From assembly GCA_019242465.1 (NCBI GenBank), contig JAFAVL010000185.1, forward strand, positions 1-6,139: a stretch of 6,139 nt of DNA, read 5' to 3'. Position 1 is the first letter of the stretch. The number at the start of each line of letters is the position of its first letter. Position numbers and translations under genes: made by a program. Positions 1 to 5,913 of the stretch are shown here, one piece after another. The notes under the pieces are model-generated. The model saw nothing but the letters and a program-made list of their open reading frames with translations, did no database searches and was not told the origin of the DNA. The stretch comes from Chroococcidiopsidaceae cyanobacterium CP_BM_RX_35 (lineage in GTDB: Bacteria > Cyanobacteriota > Cyanobacteriia > Cyanobacteriales > Chroococcidiopsidaceae).

Positions 1-420
1 ATCAAACCCCTCTTCCACTAAGTCCACTACCCGATCATTCAAATTCAGATCTAGCAAAACGTCTGGATAGCGAGAGCGGTACTCCGCCAAGGTTTTGGTA
101 AATAACGGGTTGGCGAACCAAACTGGGGCGCTGATCTTGAGTACGCCACGTGCAACAACGGCTGATTGCCTCACCGATGCCTCCACCATGTCCAAGTTGT
201 CCAGCATTTCCCGACAGTGTTCGTAATAGAGCGTTCCTGCCTCGGTTAGGCTCAAGTGTCGGCTGGTTCGATTCAACAAACGTACGCCAAGGTTTCGCTC
301 CAAGTGCATCACATGCTTGCTGATCATGGCTGTGGATAAGTTGAGCCGCTCGGCGGCTGCAACAAAACTTCCCGATTCCACTACCTGACGCAATACTTTT
401 ATGCTCGTTAACGTATCCAT
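1..420 (-). CDS. LysR-type transcriptional regulator, N-terminal part (cut by window edge)
   Basis: The minus strand is open from an ATG at 420-418 to the window edge, giving 140 residues of a protein that normally has about 300. It begins MDTLTSIKVLRQVVESGSF and carries the classic LysR winged helix-turn-helix at about residues 17-65, including AAAERLNLSTAMISKHV and LGVRLLNRTSRHLSLTEAG. The linker helix follows, and from about residue 94 the start of the effector-binding domain (GVLKISAPVWF). LysR proteins bind DNA as tetramers and usually control a divergent gene set in response to a pathway metabolite. The natural target here is the plus-strand cluster starting at 2450 (inference). An insertion sequence starts 5 bp upstream of the start codon, so the gene has lost its native promoter and leader. 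No strong ribosome binding site is visible. The family call is secure; the ligand is unknown. Confidence 0.93.
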   Translation of the reverse strand, partial: MDTLTSIKVLRQVVESGSFVAAAERLNLSTAMISKHVMHLERNLGVRLLNRTSRHLSLTEAGTLYYEHCREMLDNLDMVEASVRQSAVVARGVLKISAPVWFANPLFTKTLAEYRSRYPDVLLDLNLNDRVVDLVEEGFD

Positions 421-424
421 CCTA

Positions 425-454
425 GTGCATTTTCAAAGAAGATGTTGTGCAATA
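425..454 (+). repeat. Left terminal inverted repeat of the IS630 element
   Basis: It starts GTGCATTTTCAAAG and ends TGTTGTGCAATA. Compared with the reverse complement of 2258-2287 it differs only at repeat positions 5, 6, 15 and 18. A weaker similarity continues inward to about 470 (GTAGAGTG here against GTAAAGTG at the other end). The flanking TA is at 423-424. Confidence 0.85.
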
Positions 455-510
455 AGGAGCCGTAGAGTGGTGCTTGATGAAATCGTCTTCTCAAAAAACA
501 TGACGAAATG

Positions 511-960
511 CTATGTCTCGTCGGCAGGATACCATCCTGCTGGAATCACTTCAAAATCCCATACATCTTGAAAACCATATATACGTTCCATGATTTTCTG
601 AGGAGAAAGAGTCCCTTTGTTACCTTCTTTCCAATCTTGCCTATCAAGGGTGCCTATCACTGAATAATCGTTGCCAATGAATTGAGAGTGGGATTGGCTA
701 AAGCTGACAGCAAGTAATGATTCAATTTCCTGCTGTTTAGTAATGATGAGGTCACAATTCGCACAATACCTACACTGTTTGTTGAGTAAAAACAGCTGTT
801 GTTGCTCAATGTGAATGACCAAGGGAATTTTGCGAATTTTAGTTTTTGCCTCACATTTAGGGCATTTAGTGAAGGCGGAGTCCTCATAGGGATTGAGAAA
901 AAACTTATGTCGTTTTTTGAGCTTTTCCTCTTTCAATTTATGCAAACTGTTCCTTGGCAT
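511..960 (-). CDS. Zinc-ribbon-like hypothetical protein, probable IS passenger
   Basis: This is a 149-residue protein with a very basic start (MPRNSLHKLKEEKLKKRHKF) and five cysteines placed like a zinc ribbon: CPKC at residues 33-36 and CRYCANC at 63-69. The 26-residue stretch between the two cysteine groups would form the ribbon's strands. The C-terminal half (about 80-149) is acidic and aromatic-rich (DVWDFEVIPAGWYP at the end) and matches no domain I recognise. The fold suggests nucleic-acid or protein binding, but no enzymatic motif is visible. It lies inside the inverted repeats of the IS630 element, in the transposase direction and 127 bp downstream of it, so it probably travels with the element. 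It could equally be a host gene captured once. The frame is intact although the transposase beside it is not. There is no strong ribosome binding site before the ATG. Confidence 0.72.
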   Translation of the reverse strand: MPRNSLHKLKEEKLKKRHKFFLNPYEDSAFTKCPKCEAKTKIRKIPLVIHIEQQQLFLLNKQCRYCANCDLIITKQQEIESLLAVSFSQSHSQFIGNDYSVIGTLDRQDWKEGNKGTLSPQKIMERIYGFQDVWDFEVIPAGWYPADET

Positions 961-1087
961 CTTACTGATTTTTCTCTAATAGCCAATGATTGGAAGATAA
1001 CTACCACTACTAATTCAATAGCTGAAGACAGCTGATTTAATTAGCCTCGAGATTACCAGTCCTCCTTTCTCTGATTCTAGAACCGAT

Positions 1088-2201
1088 TTAAGATATTTGT
1101 TGGGCAATCGAGCGGTTGAGCAGTTCAAGTTGTTCGCTATCAAAATACTCACAAACTCGTTCCCTGATTTCTTGAGCCGTTAAAACTCTTTCTGGTTCAA
1201 CAATAGCCCGTTTCGCATGCACCCATTTCGGCTCAATCGGATTTAACCAAGGACTTTTGACGGGTAAGCGGCACACCAAAATCCGCACTCCTCCGCAGCG
1301 TTTGACCATTGTATTGTGGTCTCGAATCCATTGGCAAACTTTCTCGGAAATGTGCCAACTAGCGTTCTCCCAAACTAAAGCTAACACGCTTTTCCCCAAA
1401 CCCTTGAGGCGTTGACAGCTCCAACTAAGAAACTCACAGGTGATGTCAGAAACCGGTCGCTCCTCGACAAAGCGGAGAAACATCTGTTGCAGTTCGGGAC
1501 ACCATAAACCATAGGATGAAAGAGCTTTTTTATCCGGGTCGTTTTTGTCTACTGATTTTTGCATCAGTCGCAAGCACTCATCTGTTGTCCAGCTATTAAG
1601 CTGAGGCGCTCGCTAGACGAGACCACCATACTTCATCTAAAAAAACCAACACCCAATCTTGATGAGCTTGCGCCAGTTTAATGAAACGTTCTCGTTGCAA
1701 CTTTTTCAGCTGGTACTGTCGGTCAGGAGAGCTAATCCAGTTTTTAGCTCGCTGCCAAGACACTCCCAAACGACCAAAAGCTCGGCGTAGGGTTTCCACA
1801 CTCACTTCCTGCTCGGTTATCCTTTGCTCAGTACAAGCTTGGGCTAATAATCCCAGCGTCCAAGTGGAACGCTTCTTACCCAGATTCCGATGATTATTGT
1901 GCAGCAAGGCTTTGAGTTGTTCCAATTTAACCTCATCAAAAATTGCTGGGATTTTTTGGGGGCGGCTAGACCTTCTTTCTAGACAAGCTACTCCCCTTTC
2001 GGAAAAGGCATGGATGGCATTGCGGACTGTTTGTCGTGAACAGTGAAGATAACCACTAATTTGACTGGCTCTTTGTCCGGCAGCACTGGCTAAAACTATC
2101 TGACAGCGACGGAGAGTCAAAGCATCATGGGAACAGCATTCGGCTTTTAGGGCTTCTCGTTCTTCATTAGATAAAGGACGAACAAAAAGAGGTTGTTTCA
2201 T
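1088..2201 (-). pseudogene. IS630-family transposase, frameshifted
   Basis: Two minus-strand reading frames together make one IS630 transposase of about 370 residues. The N-terminal frame runs from ATG at 2201 (a GTG at 2207 is an alternative) to TAA at 1596. It has a helix-turn-helix (about residues 35-70, including ISGYLHCSRQTVRNAI) and the first catalytic aspartate in VFLDEVWWSRLA. The C-terminal frame lies one base forward and runs to TAA at 1088. Skipping one base near 1607 joins RLAS to PQLNSW, the spacing expected for the family. No slippery heptamer is evident, so a mutation is more likely than programmed frameshifting. In the C-terminal part the usual second aspartate (W-D-N-A-S-W-H) reads W-E-N-A-S-W-H, with codon GAG at 1369-1367. 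The third acidic residue is present in SPWLNPIEPKW (codon 1234-1232). DDE transposases cut and join DNA at the inverted repeats; this copy is probably inactive. Confidence 0.9.
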
Positions 2202-2257
2202 TGGCACTGCGCAAGTCAGTTAATTTGCTCATTTTCCCTTACACTTTACCCTCTTCC

Positions 2258-2287
2258 TATTGCACAACACCTCCTTTGAAACCGCAC
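2258..2287 (-). repeat. Right terminal inverted repeat of the IS630 element
   Basis: Read on the minus strand from 2287 it begins GTGCGGTTTCAAAG and ends TGTTGTGCAATA, matching the left end at 26 of 30 positions. The flanking TA is at 2288-2289. It lies about 57 bp upstream of the transposase ATG, so the transposase promoter must overlap this end. Confidence 0.85.
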
Positions 2288-2292
2288 TAGTT

Positions 2293-2318
2293 CTATAGTT
2301 TCCTAAGAAGAAACATAG
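2293..2318. promoter_or_regulatory. Inverted repeat, candidate LysR operator
   Basis: The arms CTATAGTTTC and GAAACATAG pair with a single bulged base and flank a 7-bp spacer (CTAAGAA). The site lies just right of the IS end and upstream of the SnoaL-like gene. With the IS removed it would sit roughly 10-35 bp upstream of the LysR start codon, where autoregulatory LysR sites are usually found. The symmetry is seen directly; LysR binding is inferred from position. Confidence 0.45.
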
Positions 2319-2343
2319 CAACAACAAAATGATACTTGTACAA
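2315..2343 (-). promoter_or_regulatory. Candidate native promoter of the LysR gene, now cut off by the IS
   Basis: On the minus strand TTGTAC (2343-2338) and TGCTAT (2320-2315) are 17 bp apart, a sigma70-like arrangement with a weak -10. The -35 shares the palindrome TTGTACAA with the plus-strand promoter candidate. Before the IS inserted, this promoter would have given a leader of only about 20-25 nt to the LysR ATG. It now points into the IS. Confidence 0.3.
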
Positions 2344-2363
2344 CGATGAGAAATAAATATGAT
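2336..2363 (+). promoter_or_regulatory. Candidate promoter for the SnoaL/aldehyde dehydrogenase cluster
   Basis: TTGTAC (2336-2341) and TATGAT (2358-2363) are 16 bp apart and lie about 85 bp upstream of the first gene. The -10 is followed by a second copy of TATGATTGG (2367-2375), a 9-bp direct repeat. The nearby inverted repeat at 2293-2318 would place a regulator just upstream, as expected for LysR activation. This is motif reading only; no transcription start is known. Confidence 0.35.
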
Positions 2364-2449
2364 TGGTATGATTGGGATGAAAACGGTACCATCGACCAAC
2401 GAAACAAGGAAATAGCTATGCAAGAATTTCAAGGTAGAAGGGAACTTCA

Positions 2450-2938
2450 ATGTCTCAGAACAACGATCTCACGGTGATCGACCGCTTTACCATCTTCGAG
2501 CAGCTCAATATGCATCAGCGATGCATCGACAAGAGTTGGGGACGTGAGCAGGTCGACCTCTACAACCGCCTTTACTGGCCGGAGGCTAAATTTCACGTCA
2601 ACGATCTGCGCACTTCGACCTTCGAGGGTCCTGACGGTATGAAGCAGATGTTCGACTACGCGCACAGCGTCTTCCCAATGGACAAGTGGTTCCATTCTAT
2701 GGGCGCGTTCGAAATTTCCGGAGCGGGTAATTGGGCCGAAGCGCACTGGCGATGGAGCGTGTCCTGGAGGTCCGAGCACGTCGGAACCGTGTCGACTGGT
2801 ACCTACGACGACTTCTTTGAGCGTCGCGATGGCCTCTGGAAGTGTCTGGAGCGTACTTCCAAGACCGATCCCAACTGGCCGACAGACCTGTTCCAGCCCT
2901 TTCTCGACGCGGCGGACACCACTTTCAAAGCGTCCTGA
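2450..2938 (+). CDS. NTF2/SnoaL-like family protein
   Basis: This is a 162-residue protein with the look of the SnoaL-like/NTF2 superfamily, a cone-shaped alpha+beta fold used by polyketide cyclases, ketosteroid isomerase-like enzymes and small dehydratases. Visible family features are the N-terminal helix (DRFTIFEQLNMHQRCIDK), the strand YWPEAKFHVNDL, the loop and helix FEGPDGMKQMFDYA, and the strand series AEAHWRWSVSW, VSTGTYDDFFERRDGLW and CLERTSKTDPNW. The length is typical. The start is supported by AAGGGA at 2438-2443, 6 nt before the ATG. It opens the plus-strand cluster, divergent from the LysR gene. The coding sequence looks richer in G+C at third positions than the adjacent IS and upstream region, which may mark transfer from a GC-rich donor. 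Its substrate is unknown. A second NTF2-like gene lies at the end of the window. Confidence 0.88.
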   Translation: MSQNNDLTVIDRFTIFEQLNMHQRCIDKSWGREQVDLYNRLYWPEAKFHVNDLRTSTFEGPDGMKQMFDYAHSVFPMDKWFHSMGAFEISGAGNWAEAHWRWSVSWRSEHVGTVSTGTYDDFFERRDGLWKCLERTSKTDPNWPTDLFQPFLDAADTTFKAS

Positions 2939-2950
2939 CATCAGACTTTT

Positions 2951-2980
2951 GTAGGATGGGTTTCGCGAAGTTCCACCTAC
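2951..2980. repeat. Hairpin between genes, possible terminator-like or interspersed repeat
   Basis: GTAGG-A-TGG (2951-2959) pairs with CCACCTAC (2973-2980), with one bulged base, around a loop containing the palindrome TTCGCGAA. It lies 12 bp after the SnoaL-like stop. No U-tract follows, so a rho-independent terminator is not supported. The GTAGGATGGGTT start resembles small dispersed hairpins seen between genes in many bacteria (from memory). Confidence 0.45.
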
Positions 2981-3046
2981 TCAGGCTATTTAATCCACGC
3001 TCCTAAGCAATACCACTCCACCGCTTTCCTTGGATGGGAGTCATTT

Positions 3047-3383
3047 ATGGCAAGCACAGCCGACGCTCACGTAGTTGTTCGGGACACAGCTTCTCTGGCT
3101 AAGGCGGTTCAGCATACACATGTTGTCATCGAGGTGGCTGGTCGCCTTCACGACTTGGAGAAATTTACACTTCTTGAAGGCTCAAGTTTGGTGGGTACAA
3201 CTCCTGACGCAGAATTGGCTTTCAAGCCAGATTCAGACGGAGTATCGCTCACAGCAAATAACACACTCCTTCTTGCTCTCACTTCCCCATTGTAAAGAAC
3301 ATCCTCTACACCTTTACAACACAGCCGGAGCAGGGAAGTTAGTAACCCCCTCTCCCTCACCTACCAAAGTAAGGAGCAACTAA
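3047..3383 (+). pseudogene. Truncated beta-helix-like protein fragment
   Basis: An 82-codon frame starts at 3047 after GGGAG (3036-3040, 6 nt spacing) and stops at 3295. Its sequence (VVIEVAGRLHDLEKFTLLEG, then LVGTTPDAELAFKPDSDGV and LTANNTLL) resembles the first coils of right-handed parallel beta-helix proteins, which are normally several hundred residues long. Just after LALTSP the frame breaks near the CCCC run at 3287-3290. The +1 frame continues with LYNTAGAGKLV, which would fit the next coil of such a protein, and then degenerates into C-rich, non-coding-looking sequence before ending at 3383, one base before the aldehyde dehydrogenase ATG. So this is probably the stump of a frameshifted and truncated gene. 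The alternative is a genuine 82-residue protein. The family match is from recalled patterns and is moderately sure. Confidence 0.5.
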
Positions 3384-3384
3384 T

Positions 3385-4905
3385 ATGTCGGTAACAATGG
3401 ATAAAAAAGACTTAGCGATGAATAGCGACCTGCGGACAATGGCATTGCACTGGATTAATGGCGAGTGGGTCGATTCAGCACAGCATACTGATAGCATTAA
3501 CCCAGCTACGGGTGAGGTCATTAGTACTTACGCAGATGGCGGACGTGATGAGGTAATTCTAGCAACCAACGCTGCGGTGCAAGCTTTTCGGGAATTAGAC
3601 TGGAAGGATAATCGCGCTCTGCGTGCACGAGTTTTGAATCAGATAGCGGACCGCTTTGAAGCACGGCGAGAGGAACTCATCCAGATTCTCTCGCTCGAAA
3701 ACGGCAAAATTCATGCTGAAGCAGCGTTTGAAGTTGACATGATTCCCAGCAAGTTTCGCTACTGGGCATCTGTCGTTCTTACAAATTACGGACGGGCTTT
3801 GGAAGTTTTGCCAGGACACCTTTCGGTCGTCACTCGGTTTGCTATCAGCGTAGCTGGAATCATCGCACCGTTTAATTCGCCGCTCGTACTCACCGTGCGT
3901 TCTCTGGCACCTGCCCTCGCTGCTGGCGTCACCACTGTGATCAAATTGCCCGGCAACACCGCGCAGATCAACTATCTCTTCAGCAAGGTACTTGCTGAAG
4001 TTCCTGACTTGCCGAAGGGCGTCATCAACGTCTTCAGCGAAAGCAAAGGCAGAGGTGGATCGTCCTTTCTTGTGGAGTCAAAGGATATTCGTGTTATCAG
4101 CTTTACGGGAAGCACGAAAACAGGGAAGGCAATTTCCGCAACGGGGGCAGTGACACTCAAGCTGTTTCAGACCGAGCTTGGTGGTAAGACGCCAATGATC
4201 ATCTTTGAAGATGCTGATCTTGAGGCGGCGGCTCCCAAGGTTGAGAAGGCACTTACGACCTTCGCTGGTCAGTTTTGCATGACGGGTTCTCGCCTATTGG
4301 TGCAGCGTGCTGTTGCCGATCAGTTTCGCTCTCTGATCGCCCAGCGGTTACAAAACGTCAAACCAGGACCTGCGTCTGATCCATCCAGCGATATGGGACC
4401 TCTGAGCGATAAGTCGAATGTCTCCCGTGTTGACAAAATGGTGGAGGAAGCGATCGCAGCGGGTGCGAAGGTGCTTGTCCGCGGAGGTCCAATTACTGAA
4501 GGTCCACTAGCTAGGGGCGCATTTTACCGTCCGACCCTACTCGAAGTGAGCGATCCGAAAATGACAATTGTTCAGGAAGAGGTCTTCGGTCCAGTTCTCA
4601 CCATGCAGATCTTCGATACTGAGGCAGAAGCGGTGCAGCTCGCAAACGATAGCGAGTATGGCTTGGCTGCGAGCATTTGGACTCGGGATGTTGACCGTCC
4701 ATTGCGCGTCGCTCGCGAGGTCGATGCAGGCACGATCTGGATCAACGATTGGGCGGTCGTTTGGGACGAGTTTGAAGAAGGCGGATTCAAGCGCAGCGGC
4801 AACGGCAGATTGAATGGTCTGACAGCGATTGATGAGTTTCTGGAGTACAAACACATTGCCTTTAACTCAGGCACGCTCTCCGGTACTGGCGTTTCTGTTG
4901 AATAG
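3385..4905 (+). CDS. Aldehyde dehydrogenase family protein, NAD(P)-dependent
   Basis: This is a complete 506-residue enzyme of the aldehyde dehydrogenase superfamily, which oxidises aldehydes to carboxylic acids with NAD(P)+ in the cytosol. All key features are visible: WINGEWVDS near the start, the oxyanion asparagine in APFNSPL (N164), the cofactor-contacting lysine in VIKLPGN (K187), the Rossmann motif FTGSTKTGKAI (240-250), the general-base glutamate in TELGGK (E264), the catalytic cysteine in GQFCMTGSR (C298), EEVFGPVL (398-405) with the ribose-binding glutamate, and the C-terminal GGFKRSGNGR and EFLEYKHIA. AAGGAG at 3371-3376, 8 nt before the ATG, fixes the start. A HIP1 octamer lies within it. 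It is the best preserved gene in a cluster with broken neighbours, so it may still be used. The sequence does not show the physiological aldehyde. After the TAG stop the same frame continues into a second aldehyde dehydrogenase-like tail. Confidence 0.96.
   Translation: MSVTMDKKDLAMNSDLRTMALHWINGEWVDSAQHTDSINPATGEVISTYADGGRDEVILATNAAVQAFRELDWKDNRALRARVLNQIADRFEARREELIQILSLENGKIHAEAAFEVDMIPSKFRYWASVVLTNYGRALEVLPGHLSVVTRFAISVAGIIAPFNSPLVLTVRSLAPALAAGVTTVIKLPGNTAQINYLFSKVLAEVPDLPKGVINVFSESKGRGGSSFLVESKDIRVISFTGSTKTGKAISATGAVTLKLFQTELGGKTPMIIFEDADLEAAAPKVEKALTTFAGQFCMTGSRLLVQRAVADQFRSLIAQRLQNVKPGPASDPSSDMGPLSDKSNVSRVDKMVEEAIAAGAKVLVRGGPITEGPLARGAFYRPTLLEVSDPKMTIVQEEVFGPVLTMQIFDTEAEAVQLANDSEYGLAASIWTRDVDRPLRVAREVDAGTIWINDWAVVWDEFEEGGFKRSGNGRLNGLTAIDEFLEYKHIAFNSGTLSGTGVSVE
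4450..4457. repeat. HIP1 octamer GCGATCGC
   Basis: This single copy of the palindrome lies inside the aldehyde dehydrogenase gene. HIP1 is strongly over-represented in many cyanobacterial genomes, so it supports that host group, but one copy alone is weak evidence. Confidence 0.6.
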
Positions 4906-4992
4906 TCGAGCTTGAAATCAGCTCATCTCCTCGGATACGTGAACGATCTGACGGCGGTAGCGAAGAAGGAATATAAGCACGTCGCGTGCTAG
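4906..4992 (+). pseudogene. Remnant resembling the C-terminus of a second aldehyde dehydrogenase
   Basis: Directly after the aldehyde dehydrogenase stop, the same frame stays open for 28 codons to a TAG at 4990-4992. Codons from 4939 read VNDLTAVAKKEYKHVA, which lines up with LNGLTAIDEFLEYKHIA at the end of the intact enzyme (about 10 identities over 17 positions with one gap). The DNA is too diverged for a recent duplication. It most likely marks the end of a former paralogue, lost or replaced by recombination. It has no start signal of its own. A short chance match cannot be excluded. Confidence 0.45.
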
Positions 4993-5032
4993 AGCGATTG
5001 GCTAAGCCACAGGCTAGACCGTTACCGCCGTC
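4950..5032. repeat. 10-bp inverted repeat flanking the gap before the SDR
   Basis: GACGGCGGTA (4950-4959) and TACCGCCGTC (5023-5032) are exact reverse complements 63 bp apart. The left arm overlaps the aldehyde dehydrogenase-like remnant and the right arm lies 35 bp before the SDR start. They could pair in RNA as a long-loop stem or be traces of a rearrangement. No T-run follows, so it is not an obvious terminator. Confidence 0.4.
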
Positions 5033-5067
5033 ACAATCAAAGACTAGAGCACTTTTACCATATCACC

Positions 5068-5848
5068 ATGAAAATCGATCTTTCAGGAAAGACTGCGATC
5101 GTCACTGGCTCGACTGGCGGCATCGGATTTGCCATCGCACAAGGACTTGCCGAAGCAGGGGCCACCGTAGTGATCAATGGGCGCAAGCCCAATCAGACCG
5201 ACGGCGCGTTAGCGCGACTGTCTGGAAATGTCCGGGGTGCAGTTGCCGATCTCGGTACGGCGGAAGGGTGTGCGGCGCTTGTCGCCGCCGAACCCTCAGC
5301 CAATATCTTCATCAACTGCCTCGGCGTGTACAAACCAGCTGACTTCTTCGAGAGCGATGACGCTCTTTGGGAGCTGCACTGGGAACTCAACGTTATGGCT
5401 GCGGTGCGCCTCGCGCGGGCGTAGTTGCCGGGCATGAAGCAAGCTGGCTGGGGTCGATTTATCATCCTGGGGTCGTCGTCGGCGTTCAACGTCCCTGCAA
5501 ACATGATCCACTACGGCGTTAGTAAGACTGCCGATGTAGCGCTGGCGCGTGGTCTTGCGAAACGGATGGCGGGCACTGGCGTTACCGTGAACTCTGGGCT
5601 TCCTGGCCCCACTCTCTCTGAGGGATTGAAGACGATACTAGAGAGATCCGCTGCAGGCTCCGACAAGCCTTCCCTTGGAAGTGGCTACCAACTTTGTGAA
5701 ACAGCGTGAGCCAAGTTCGATCATTCGCCGTATCGCCTCGGTCGAAGAGGTGGCGAACATTGTGGTTTACCTCGCCTCTGACCAAGCTTCCGCAACCACT
5801 GGTGCGGCTCTGCGCGTTGATGGCGGAGCGATCGACACCTTGATGTAA
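5068..5848 (+). pseudogene. Short-chain dehydrogenase/reductase, broken by a TAG and a frameshift
   Basis: Classical SDR enzymes use NAD(P)(H) to interconvert alcohols and ketones. The N-terminal part has the Rossmann motif TGSTGGIG (residues 13-20), the strand motif INCLG in place of the common NNAG, and the conserved Asn of WELNVMA (N108). Codon 119 is TAG (5422-5424), where relatives have a sense codon, often tyrosine, before LPGMKQAGWG. The same frame then continues with the catalytic serine region (GSSSAF), Tyr149 and Lys153 in HYGVSK, and VTVNSGLPGPT. Near 5664-5677 a net +1 shift is needed to reach LEVATNFVKQ, RRIASVEEVANIVVYLAS and the usual end GAALRVDGGAIDTLM, with TAA at 5846-5848. 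Repaired, it would be about 258-259 residues, the normal length. The stop removes the catalytic Tyr and Lys, so no active enzyme is expected. No clear ribosome binding site precedes the ATG. Confidence 0.88.
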
Positions 5849-5913
5849 CTCATCTGGCACTGACCCGTTGAAGAACCCTTACCCTCAGAAACCAATTAAA
5901 AAGGAACACACCC

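Larger units (their letters stand above)
425..2287 (-). mobile_element. IS630-family insertion sequence with a probable passenger gene
   Basis: The ends are defined by 30-bp inverted repeats (425-454 and 2258-2287, 26 of 30 positions matching), each flanked on its outer side by TA (423-424 and 2288-2289). IS630/Tc1-type elements duplicate a TA target, so this fits, and removing the element restores a CTAG target (CCTAGTTC). At 1,863 bp it is longer than the usual 1.0-1.3 kb of the family. The difference is explained by a 149-codon gene downstream of the transposase in the same direction. Spacing is tight: about 57 bp from repeat to transposase start, 127 bp between the genes, and about 56 bp from the second stop to the other repeat. 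The transposase is frameshifted and has a changed catalytic residue, so this copy is probably not autonomous. No second pair of ends was found near 1040-1087, which argues against a short IS beside an unrelated gene. Confidence 0.85.

Noticed and set aside
1040..1087. An internal IS end just after the transposase, which would make the 149-codon gene lie outside the element
   Set aside because: No copy of the terminal repeat (TTTCAAAG or TGTTGTGCAATA) occurs there, whereas a good match lies at 425-454.
2359..2415. A short leader frame (MIGMIGMKTVPSTNETRK) upstream of the SnoaL-like gene
   Set aside because: It has no convincing ribosome binding site, overlaps the best -10 candidate and arises from the TATGATTGG direct repeat.
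2447..2941. A 164-codon minus-strand reading frame opposite the SnoaL-like gene
   Set aside because: It is an antisense shadow of a well-supported family gene, created by GC-rich codons; its translation shows no family features.
4986..5342. A 118-codon plus-strand frame overlapping the SDR start
   Set aside because: It is very arginine- and serine-rich and lies out of frame with the clear SDR motifs, so it is a shadow.
5422..5424. Recoding of TAG as a sense codon in the SDR
   Set aside because: The same gene also has a frameshift, which recoding would not explain, and no recoding element is visible; a mutation is simpler.
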